The notes below the pieces were generated by a model. The model did not search any database and was not told where the DNA came from. It saw only the letters and a program-made list of their open reading frames with translations. A DNA stretch of 64,000 nt from Udeniomyces pyricola. Taxonomy: Eukaryota > Basidiomycota > Tremellomycetes > Cystofilobasidiales > Mrakiaceae. Both the position numbers and the translations under genes were made by a program. This document shows positions 49,907 to 64,000 of this stretch, piece by piece; positions within the stretch are counted from its first letter, which is position 1, and the number at the start of each line of letters is the position of its first letter. Where the stretch lies: positions 310,001-374,000 of the forward strand of contig BCIK01000017.1 in NCBI GenBank assembly GCA_039545295.1, written 5' to 3'.

Positions 49907-51006
49907 GATGGGATAAGGGAGAGACTGGAGCAGAATATATGGGATTGATGGATGAGGATGTATGTATGCTATGGAAATAAGTGTATGATCATCATCATCA
50001 ACTCACAAGCGCGGTCGCCAAGCCGGAGGGCGACCGGCGAGACGCGAGGCAACGTCGCGGAGTGATTAATGAGTGTAGTTACCAAGTGACTAACGCGTTT
50101 TGACTCGATGCTCTTGCGCGCTTGCGCTGTTTGCCCTTGAAAAGATGTTTTGCCCTCACCGTCCTGTTTGTCCATGACCATACATCCTTTTCTCTCTCTC
50201 ACTTTCTCCCTTGGCTTGTTCTCTGTTGCGTTCCTTCTGCTGTACTGCACAGTTTTATTCGTGAGTTTTTCATGCTTTGCCTCCTTGGCTCCGTCGTCTA
50301 TCTTTCCCCATTTCTCCCCCCCCCCCTCCCCCCCTTCCCTCTCACACACTACCTTCACTCTATCCTACGTGATGATTATATCAACTCAGCTCACTACGAC
50401 GCCGTAACGAAGCGTATGAAATGATCCGATTATCTTTTATATCTGACCCTTCTCACCCCCGACAACTGCATCTGTTTGCTCCGACGATTTCCGCTCACCG
50501 AAGAGAACCGATGACTGACTATCTCGTTGCTTTTCTGCTTTGCCCATTACGTCTTGCGCATACAGTCTTTTCTCTTTGTACTTGATGGCTAAGAGTGTGG
50601 TTTGATTATTGATTGATGGATGCATATATCGGCCTTGCTCTGGTCGCAAAAAGTGAACACCTGTCAGCAGTTCTGGTAGACGGCCAAATTACGAACGGAA
50701 TGTATGATCGAGACGACTTGATTGAGCTTATGGATGCTAGACGTTGTGCAATCTTATTGAAAAGTATACATAACCCTGTATAACCCTGGGCAGATGTATA
50801 GAAAATGGGTACTCGTCATGCATGCATCCGCATTTCTTTCCGTTTCCGCAAACGAAACGGCCACGATTGGATTCGCTCACAGATCAAATCGAGCTCTGCG
50901 CCGTGTCTCTGTTCGCTCTTTTCCTGCCCCTTTCCCAACCTGCACTCTCGGCCTTCCCCCGTCTTCGATTCGTCTTGCCTTCTTGCCTCCCCCTTCAGCC
51001 CGCGCC
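49907..51006. promoter_or_regulatory. Divergent promoter region between EMC8 and PTC7
   Basis: 1.1 kb between divergent starts. GC-rich near 50010-50060, then CT-rich with C runs near 50318-50334. An in-frame upstream ATG at 50794 could extend PTC7 by 71 residues, but that stretch is CT-rich and leader-like, so I kept the start at 51007. Confidence 0.45.
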
Positions 51007-53451
51007 ATGTCGAGTCTCAAGCCGCTCACCACGAAGGCGATTCCGGTCTCCAAGGCGCTCGCCAAGGTCAAGTATACCTCGCGGGCCAGGACGGGGAGCA
51101 GCTACGTCCGTGCCATAAGGTTCAACGAGAAGCACCACCACCACCACCTCTACGGCCCTTCATCCGGCGACCCCCCCGATAATGCCTCCTCCCCTTCCGC
51201 CTCGACTTCGTCCAACTCGTCCCCTTCCTCTACCTCCTCCTCGGCTTCCGCTTCAACCCATGCCACCTCATCCGGCCCTCCATCCACATCATCCTCGTCC
51301 TCATCCTCGGCTTCATCGGGCTTATCGGCGACTGCCGTGGCCGGCTCATGTTCGCCCTCATCGGCTGCGTCGCCGACCTCTCCATCCTCCCTCTCGCCGT
51401 CTACGAGCTCCCCTGGTCTCAAGCATCCCTCGCCCGTATCATCTCCATTGGCGTCGTCTTCTTCTCTCCTTGGTTCGTCGACGGCAAGTTCGAGCGTGCC
51501 ACCGTCCTTCTTCACGCCGTCAGCTCAACGTCCATCGTCTCCGCCGACATCCTCGACGCAGCAGCCGCTAGCGCCTTCCTCCAAACGATCCACCAACGGA
51601 TCCGCCCCCAAGGCGCCGTCATCGGTTCTCCCTCTCGCGGGCACCTCGTCCTCGCCTTCGCTACCGAGTCTCCCTTGGTCGCCTCATGCCTCTGCGACAC
51701 CGGCGACCAACGGCAAGGCGATCAGCGTCGGCAAACGCTTCATCTTCGATTCGGGCGCGTTTGGCATTCCAAAGGGTAGTCTCAAAGGCGTCGCCGGTCC
51801 GAGCCCGACCTTTCGACGTGACGCCGCCGCTGCCACCGCTGCTAGCGACGAAGCTGGTTCAACAGAGGGCAGTAGTATTCGGGTCGGGGAGGATGCATAC
51901 TTCATCCGTGATGGAGCTCTCGGCATCGCGGACGGCGTCGGCGGGTGGAGCAAAAAAGTGGTGGCCCCTGGAACGAACGTCAACGCAGGTGAGGTCGAGG
52001 ACCACTCTTGATAATACTGTCGCCCTGGACACTTTGCCAGCGCATGCTTCTTGGCTCATCTGTTTGCTTCAACGCAAGGTTGTACAATACACTAACGCCA
52101 AATTACTCCTCTGTCAACGTTCAATCTTGCCTGCGTTTGCCTGATGTGTGCAGGTCGATTTTCTGCGCTTCTCATGTCCTCCATTTCGCTCGAACTAGCT
52201 CATACAGCCTCTGAGCTCGCCAAATTTGCCGCGCTCTACCCACCATCTTCTAGGTTTGGGGGAGCAGGCGAGAAGCTTAAGGAGCAGGTGGAGATGGAGC
52301 GGTGGATTTCGCTCGTCGCTAAGGATCTGGATCCGGTCCGCATCATGGAGATGGGATACCGAAGGTGCATGAAGGCCGCTGAAGCCGAGGTACGTGCGCG
52401 CTGCTTCATTCGTTTATGGGAGAGGTACTACATCGCCAATGCCAATGCCNCCCCCCCCCCTCCCAATGTCTCTTGTATTGCAACATGCACCCGCGTGTCG
52501 ACGGGTCGTTTGTTGTTTCTCTCTTTCCCCGTCTCGAGCCCTTGCTGTTTGAAAGGTAGCTGGACTAAATCGCTGACGGTTATATGTTGTTCCCATCCAC
52601 GTGGTATCGTCGTCAGAGTCTACAAGGGTCCTCGACGGCACTCGTGGCCCTTCTTCGCGATGACGAACTTCGAATCGCAAACGTTGGCGATTGCTGCCTC
52701 ACTATTGTCCGCAAGGGCGAGATCCATTTCCAAACCGAAGAAATGCAACATTCGGTACGTTATAATCCGTATCTCTCCTTTTGATCGTGTTTGATGTCAG
52801 ACAAGTTGGTCGAAGATGAAAACTGAGAGGCGACCCCTTGTGTTGAATTCGTCCTAGTTCAACTACCCTTATCAGCTCGGTACCCACTCGAAAGAGACGC
52901 CCGAAACGGACGCGAGGCAGTACGCCGTACCAGTTCAAAAGGATGACATTATTGTCCTGTGCTCGGATGGGCTCGTTGATAATCTGGTGAGTTGGAAGTT
53001 TGTCAACCCCTTCTTGCAGACCATCGTCGTTCGTGCGAACTGACGAGACATGTGGTTTTATTTGCTTTCTCTTCAGTTCGAAGAGGACATTCTTGAAGAA
53101 ATCTCATCCTTCACTTCGTCCTCTCCGCTTTCTCCCCAGTCGATCTCGGAGGCCCTCTGCTCACGCGCGAAGGCCGTCATCGAGGACCGACGTGTCGAGC
53201 GGGACAACGATGAGGGGGGCTCCGGTCAGGCTTGGGCCAGTCCGTTTGCGAGAAAGGCAGAAAGCTGCGGGCTCGTCTTTCAAGGGGCCAAGAATGATGG
53301 TGAGTTTTCGGTTTATGTTTCGCTCGGTCTTACGTGTCACATACTCTTCAACGAGTAACTGATCATCGTGATTGTCCTTGTGGTTACCGCAGATATCTCG
53401 GTGTTGGTGGCCATCATTGGTGACCTGACATCCAAGCCCCCTCACTCCTGA
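51007..53451 (+). CDS. PTC7: PTC7-type PP2C protein phosphatase, probably mitochondrial
   Basis: Six exons, 51007-51988, 52154-52389, 52617-52754, 52858-52986, 53077-53299 and 53393-53451, close to 588 residues. The N-terminus (MSSLKPLTTKAIPVSKALAK, then basic) has the look of a mitochondrial presequence. Roughly residues 58-240 are a Ser/Pro-rich low-complexity insert. The PP2C core follows: GEDAYFIRDGALG, ADGVGGW with the metal aspartate, SSTALVALL, IANVGDCCLTIVRKG, QKDDIIVLCSDGLVDNL and the final DISVLVAII. These are the usual PPM metal and phosphate residues. In yeast, Ptc7 is a mitochondrial phosphatase acting on Coq7 and other proteins; S. pombe azr1 and human PPTC7 belong to the same group. 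An n at 52450 lies inside intron 2 in a C run. The family is sure; the long Ser-rich insert is unusual. Confidence 0.9.
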
Positions 53452-54353
53452 AGGGCGTCCTTTCTTGAGTATATATAACCAGTTTTGATCAACCCTTCGT
53501 TCCTTCTCCGATCTCCCTTGTCCCGTTGTCGGTCATTCTTCCCGACTTCTTTCTGCGCTCATTCATTCTCATTCCTGGTAGAAAATATTCAAGTGCTCGA
53601 TTTCCGTCCAAGTGCCTTTTACATCACTGTTCTCATCTTCCCTGGGTACCCCGCTTCCTCAACACCCCTATGCGGGTTTTTCTCTCTCTCTCTCCTTCTC
53701 CATCTCTTCTTCGATTGGCCTGCTCCTTGTTTGATCCAGTGCTCCAATAGTTCGATTCAACGGACACCCTCATCCCTTCCCCCCCTCCTCCCCCTTTCCA
53801 CATTTTTCTTCAGCTCTTGCCTACTGCTTTTGGGGTCCTCTCTCTCACTCGAATCTTTGTTTTTATTTTCTCTGTTTTTTCTTTGTTGCTTCTTCTGTTT
53901 TCCTTTTCTCGTGCTTGGGTTTCCCTTTCTGTGTGTGTTTGTTTCCTTCCTGTTTGAGTAGTTGATGCTCGTTGTACATCGATCATGAAATGGCACTTTG
54001 GATGTTGGACTTGCATGGATTGGACTACTGAGGCGGTGTTTGTGTGTTTGTGGGATGAGGATGTCTGGATTGAGATGAGACACAAATGTATGTGTATATG
54101 TGTAGCTGATGATGTATGTATACATATCACATATGATGATGATGATGATGGTGGTTAGTCACCTGTAGTTGCTTAGCAAGTCACGAGTTGGTCGATGACC
54201 GCAAGCTTCAAGCTTCAAGCCAAATCAACCAACCAACCGACCGCCCTTCAAACCGTCACCGACTCCACGTCCCTTATCCAACTTCATCTCCACTCCCCAC
54301 TCGATCCAGCAACTTCATTCACCCATCACTCTCCAACTAGCAAGCATCGTATC
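53452..54353. other. Intergenic region between PTC7 and MEX67
   Basis: Same-strand gap of 0.9 kb: a T/C-rich PTC7 3' flank (53470-53960), then purine-rich sequence with TGTGTG and GTATGT stretches, a GAT repeat near 54133-54149 and a duplicated AAGCTTC near 54203-54217. No coding frame is supported. Confidence 0.5.
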
Positions 54354-57300
54354 ATGTCCGAAATCAACATGGACGGCCCCAGAAGGTCCAAGGCTCAGAC
54401 AGCCAGGCGAGGCGGCGGAGGCGGGCCCGGTAACAGTCGATCTGGCAGCGGAAGGAACGTACGTCCTTCTTGACCTTTGTGTTGACCTCACTCATTTCCC
54501 TTCTTCCTTTGCTCTCTTTTGGGAACTCGACACTTCTCTTAAACCAATCAGAGGCATACCGTCCAAGTCGGTAGAGGGGAGAAGAGGAGCCGGTCGCGTA
54601 GGACGAGGCGTCGACACCTTGTTCCAGCCAAACCCGTCGTCTTATCCCTTTCCCCCCCTTCCCTTGTTCTGTCCACTATCCTTTCTTCTGGTACCTGTTT
54701 CGTCATCAACTGACCACAACCTATCCATACTCTTCCATCTCATCCCTCAGCATATACCGGTAAATAAGGACCTCATATAGCAAGGAACCTTCTTACTCTT
54801 CTCTCTTGCTCCTCTCCCCCCCCCCCCCCCCCCCTTGCAGTTCCGCCCCTCCTACACCCGACCGAAATGGCTTACATCTGCCTGCCCTCCTTACTCCCCC
54901 ATTGTACCCTTCTGCCTTGCCTTCTCTCTCGCACTCGTCCACGTCACTCTTATATGCAACACACATATACCTGTTTGCGTGTCTTCAATTGTGTCTCGCT
55001 TTGGTCGTTCAATCGTCCTTGGCGACTCGCGCTTTCTACCTGACTACCCTTGCCGTACTTTCCTTGCCCCCCCCCCCTCTTCTACTTCCCTGTCTTGCCG
55101 ACTCTCATCTAACGCCTAGGGTCCCTCTTCCGATCCTTCCTCATCTTCCTCTCGGTCGCTGGGGATGGCGCTTAGAGGGGCATCTTCTGATACGGGCGGA
55201 CGGGGTGGAGGCAAGGGACGTGGTGCGGGAGGGGGTAGGCGCGAGGCCAAGCGAGTCGATCCGTTGGCGGGAGACAAGGATCAGAAGAAGAAGAGCACGG
55301 CAGTGGAGAACATTCGAGCGTGGTTGCAGAAACGATACAGACCGGATATAGCTATGCTTGATCTTTCGGTGAGTCGTTTGACAGGAGAGCCAAGGGGGGG
55401 GGGGCAGGATGGAGCGGCAAGAAAGTCAAGGGGAAGAACGAGTCGGAGAGGAAGGTCAGAGGGCTGGTCGCTTCAGAGACTGCTGCTACGTTTGCTGACA
55501 TGTGTGTTGAAATGCCCCGTTTATCACTATTCGCCAGGCTATGGCTACAGACACGTTCATGCTCGAGCGAGAGGTCTTCCTTCCCGGCCACAAGCTCACC
55601 CGATCCATCGTCGCACGCGTCCTTTGGAAGCTCGTGGGCGAGCTTCAACCTCCGGTTCGTCATACGCAGTTCCTCTCTCTTTCACCGACTGTCCCAACAA
55701 AAGAAAAGATTACTCCATCTTACTCACCTTTACAAAATCATGCTTCTCAACGCATCGATCAGCCTATCACCATCTCTTACGAAAACAACAACCTGCAAAA
55801 CCTCGACTCGCTCGAATATCTGACGACGCACGTCAAGACGTTGCGCAATTTTTCGATCGCCCGGAACCCTCTCAAGGAACTGGCGAGCATCAAGACGCTC
55901 GTCTCGCTCAAGACGGGCCTGTTGGAGCTGAGGGAACTTATCACGACAGACACGCCGTTCCGCGAGAAGGAAATCGCGAACAAGGGCATCGAACGGTACC
56001 GAAAGTGAGGATCCAAAGTTTCTAGCCCCTTTTTTTTCCTCCATTTGATGTTTGACTTTCAAGTGTTCCTTAAGCGTTGTTAATCCACAGCGACTAATCT
56101 TGTTGGTCTGGACTCACACTTTGACTCCCTCGCTTCCTCTTTCACAATCCTTATCTCTACCCTCCTGCCCCTTCCCCCCTCACCTTCCTTCCTCTTTCTC
56201 TTCTCAGCTACATGACCTCTCAACTTCCGTTCCTTCGCCTTCTCGACGGCGAGCCCATCTTCTCCATCTCGTTCGATGTCGCACCAGAAGAAGTTCCACC
56301 GTCTCACACCCTCGGAAACTCCACGATGACGACTGTCGTTGTCGGGACCAACTCGGAAGCTGAGAGCGCTCGACCCGTCCCAGTGTTCCCGTTTGGCATG
56401 AAGCCATCGTTCATCTTGGGCGATGCGGATTACGTCAACGGCTTCCTAGCAAAGTCGGTTGTCTTTCTCCTCGTCCCTCCACCCTTTTTTTTTTCTTTTC
56501 TTTTTCCTATCACAAGCGTCCCCGTCCGAGCGAACTCGAACGACGGCTTAGTGTCACGAGACTCACCTGGGCTAAACCCCTTCTCCTCTTGTCCCCTGTA
56601 CATGACTTTACCACTCCCTTGTTCTCCATCAGATTCTTTCCCCTCTTTGATACGGCACGACCGTCCCTCGCGCCCATCTACCTCCCGACATCCACGTTCT
56701 CCCTTACGATTTGCACCAACATCGCGCCCCGCGCGCGTCAAGCCGGTCTCCATCACGCGCCGACGCTGCCAAACCAAAAGAACCTCACCTGGAAACCTTA
56801 CTCGGCGCTCTCTCGGAACCTCCTCCGGGCGTCTCGGTTGGACGACCGGGTTGCCCGACTGTCTCAAGGGACAGAAGCCATCTTGAAGACGTTCACAAGT
56901 AAAGGGCCGGAAGGATGCCCGACGACGAAGCACCCGATCGAGGATGGATCCAAGTGGAGCGTTGATAGCATGGCGATGGAGACGGGCGTCGGAGGCCCGG
57001 TCTTGCTGGTGACGGTCCATGGGGAGTTTGAGGAGATGCCGGCCATGGGTATCAGGTCGTTCGATCGGGCATTCATCCTTTCACCGGCGCCTCCAGATTC
57101 TCCGTACGTCTCGCAACTGTTCTTTGTAATTTTCCTCTCGCCCTCGTGTGCGCACCTCTCTGGTCTCACACACAGCTCTGAACTCAATCAATCGCCCTGT
57201 TGCACTCGCTTTCTCCACTCTTTGCTCACTGGCATCGCATGTCATCTCCCTCAGGGCCCAAGCCGCCGGCTGGCCGTGCGTTATCCTATCCGACCAACTA

Positions 57301-57921
57301 TCCGTTCGAATCTACTCGGCTTCCAACGCTTGGCTTCCGACATCTCTCCCCGTTGCGCCCAACGCGGCTCCGCTCGTCTCCTCTGCATTGCCCGCCCCTG
57401 CTGCTACTACGGCTGCTGCTACCGCCACTCCCATTGCCACGCCGGCTGGAGGCCCAACAGGGGGACTCGATGGTCTTGTACGTTATCATCCTTCTGTCTG
57501 CCTCGCTTCGTATAGGTGTATCTTGTGCCCTGGTGATCCTCAACATATCTTTTTTTTACGTCTTTCTTTCCTTTCTCTCCTGAATCAACTTGCTTGTCCC
57601 CTCGCCTCGACCGGATTGGACTCGATCTCAATAGACGGACGCCTCAAAATCGCACCTCCTCGCCCAACTGTCGGCCAAGAGCGGTCTCAACACCCAGTTC
57701 GCGCTTCAGTGCCTAGAGGGTAACGGCTGGGACCTCGAAAGGGCATGGATCAATTTCATGGAACTCAAGGTACGTTTCAAGCCCTCTTGTTCTCATGGTC
57801 TGAGTGAACCAAGCGGTCGAATGGAGATGAGGATATGACTGACACTGTCGTATTCACTGTTTTGTTGTTGTTGTTGCTGCAACCTCTTCAGCCTCAAATC
57901 CCCAAAGAAGCTTACAACTAA
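54354..57921 (+). CDS. MEX67: Mex67/NXF-type mRNA export receptor
   Basis: A + strand gene of about ten exons, first exon 54354-54458 (MSEINMDGPRRSKAQTARRG). The N-terminus is Arg/Gly-rich, and exon use around 54552-54780 is unclear. The core reads STAVENIRAWLQKRYRPDIA, then an LRR segment (ENNNLQNLDSLEYLTTHVKT, FSIARNPLKELASIKTL). The NTF2-like domain follows (FFPLFDTARPSLAPIYLPTS, and after a Thr/Lys-rich part GPVLLVTVHGEFEE and RAFILSPAPP). The C-terminus is a TAP-C/UBA-like domain, LLAQLSAKSGLNTQFALQCL and GNGWDLERAWINFMELK, ending PQIPKEAYN. Mex67 dimerises through its NTF2-like domain with Mtr2 and carries mRNPs through the pore by binding FG repeats. All three hallmark domains are present, so the family is very sure; the first three exons are approximate. 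Confidence 0.9.
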
Positions 57922-59729
57922 AGGTTCAGATGATGTGCCCCAACCCGAACACATGGCTTTTGATTTTTCTTCCCAAGCTCTCAATTTTTTTCTTCTTTTG
58001 TTCCTTGGTTCTGCTTCTGTTTCGTCTCGGTTTCTTTTCCTGTTTTATCTCGACTTGCCTGTTCCTTCCCCCCTCCCCCCTTCATTTCCAATCTCCTCCC
58101 CTTCCCGCCCCCCTTTCGCGCAACTTCATTTCCCACTTCCTTACAAACCCAAACTTTAACAAACCAAACCAACAAATACACTCACCAATTCAAATACATC
58201 CACCCAAAGAAGGAAAAAGAAGTCATCCTTCCCGGCCGGCCGACGACACCCATCCCTCCTCTCCTCCTCTTGGGAGTCTTGATCTGATCTACCCCCCCCC
58301 CCCCGTATCTACCAAAAACCAAAACCAACCAACCCAAAAAAAAAAAAAACATGCAACAGCTTTGGATCCAATCATCCTAGGCAGTTTATAAAACTCACAC
58401 CTCACTCAACCCAACTCACCCCAGATCAAGAAACAAAACCCCCTGTTGAGAATCAGTTACATCACGACACAACACCCGTGGTTGGCTGATCCCTCCCCAA
58501 CGTCGATTCGAGACGCTTGTCCGCCATCGATCATCAGACGACTTGCTTGATCTGAACCGCATCTTCCCTTCAACTCGACCGACCGACCGACGGACCGACC
58601 GACCCCTCATTCCTCATCCTTCTTTTCTTCCATACAACGACGACTCCCTATGCCTCCTCCTTTCCTTTTCTTTTCCTTTCTATCTTTATGCTTTCTCTCT
58701 TTCTTGCTTTTCTTTGTTCATTCTTGTCCGGCCCTTGCTTCCTTCATGATCGCTATCTCATGTTTCCCTTTTCTTCATCCTTTACCTATCTCCCCTCCCC
58801 CCCCCCGCGTTTTTTTCTCTCCCTCTCTCTTTTTTATTTATTTTTATTCTCAAGCTCGCTTCGCCTTTTCTGCACTTCTTCTCTCTCGGTTCCCAAAAAA
58901 AAAACCAGATTAGAAACAACAACCCATGAGAAATGCTCCTTCACTGCCCCCCCTCCTCCTCTCCTTTCTTTTCTTACTTCCTTCTAGTGATAAAATTAGT
59001 ACAGACAACCCCTCCCGTACTAGCTATAAAAGCTTTTTTTTCCTGAGAAAAAAAAAAACGTTTCTCCTTCCTTCTTAGCTAAGTTGGTTGGTGGGTGGCT
59101 TAACTAAATATGACCGGGGGGGGGGGGGGGTGTCGTCGTTGATCGTCGTATACGTCAAGGGTGAATTTGTTTTATTTTTTTTCCGGGGCGCGGACGACGA
59201 CGGCGACGCCCCCCCCCCCCCTGTTTCGATTTCGATTTCGTTGCGTTCATGTTCCTCGTTTATATATATATGTATCTTTCCCCCTCCCTCCCTTCCTTCC
59301 TTCTCTTAGGAAAACGGGGGAGGAGGGGGTTCGATGACCTTCTGGATGATGATGATGATGGTCATGCATGCATGCATGCAATGGCCCTTGAGTCGAAACC
59401 TGCCTGTCTTTTTTTCTCTTTTTCTTTTTTTTCCTTTTTGTACTGTTTGCGAACCCCTCCTCTCTCCTTCTCCCCTAAGCAAGGAGTGGAAAGAGAGGAA
59501 AGAAAGGGGGGGAGGGGAAGGCAACGAAACAAAGGCATGTTTCATCAAAAATATCGAAACGAAGGAAGGAAAACGCGAAGGGAAGGAGGAAGTAAGATTG
59601 GTTTTTGGTTTGGCTTGAGGGGGGGTTTTTTTTTTCTTCAGGAGGGAAAGGAAGAGAGGATTTGGAAAGGGGGGGGGGGNGAGAGAGAGGGGTAGAGTTG
59701 TTGTTGTTTGTTAATGATGGTTGAGTTGT
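57922..59729. other. Long convergent intergenic region, homopolymer-rich
   Basis: 1.8 kb between the MEX67 and ARG5,6 3' ends. Pyrimidine-rich on the + strand to about 58980, with a C run near 58292-58304. It then carries a G run near 59115-59130, a C run near 59208-59221, a GAT repeat near 59346-59360, a CATG repeat near 59363-59380 and an unresolved n at 59680 at the end of another G run. No gene or RNA is supported. Confidence 0.55.

Positions 59730-64000
<4,271 letters not shown>

Overview
This window is nuclear DNA from a fungus, most likely a basidiomycete. The genes are dense and intron-rich (up to 18 exons). Introns have GT..AG ends with pyrimidine-rich 3' halves. Coding regions are GC-rich and Ser/Pro/Gln-rich. 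The recognisable products are ordinary eukaryotic housekeeping proteins in fungal form, such as a fused ARG5,6 and an AXL2-like polarity protein. I could not place the genus; red-yeast or smut relatives are only a guess.

Layout: (1) 3' end of an unrecognised + strand gene (to 1515). (2) vWA-domain protein, minus, 2500-5793. (3) AXL2-like cadherin-fold membrane protein, plus, 7007-10627. (4) TFIP11/Ntr1-type G-patch splicing factor, minus, 12145-16794. (5) Ufd4/TRIP12-type HECT ubiquitin ligase, plus, 17570-26202. (6) Long SAP-domain protein with NuSAP-like layout, minus, 27445-32076. (7) Small unrecognised gene, plus, 32390-33185. (8) Nup57/Nup54 nucleoporin, plus, 33882-36130. (9) Unrecognised low-complexity gene, plus, 37151-38390. 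(10) TAF10, plus, present twice around a run of exactly 100 N. (11) YheT/EMB8-type alpha/beta hydrolase, minus, 44207-47957. (12) EMC8/9 subunit, minus, 48689-49906. (13) PTC7-type PP2C phosphatase, plus, 51007-53451. (14) MEX67/NXF mRNA exporter, plus, 54354-57921. (15) Bifunctional ARG5,6, minus, from 59730 past the window end.

The genes are a usual eukaryotic mixture and form no operon or shared pathway, although transcription (TAF10), splicing (TFIP11), mRNA export (MEX67) and the nuclear pore (NUP57) are all represented. I re-joined exons by phase for most genes, and the reading frame closes exactly for AXL2, TFIP11, UFD4, the NuSAP-like gene, NUP57, EMC8 and PTC7. Intergenic DNA is rich in CT tracts, homopolymers and microsatellites.

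The strongest structural anomaly is that 38016-40445 and 40546-42975 are the same 2430 bp on either side of the 100-N gap. This is almost certainly two overlapping contig ends that were never merged, so TAF10 is single-copy in reality. I see no mobile element, CRISPR array, rRNA, tRNA or convincing new defence-type system.
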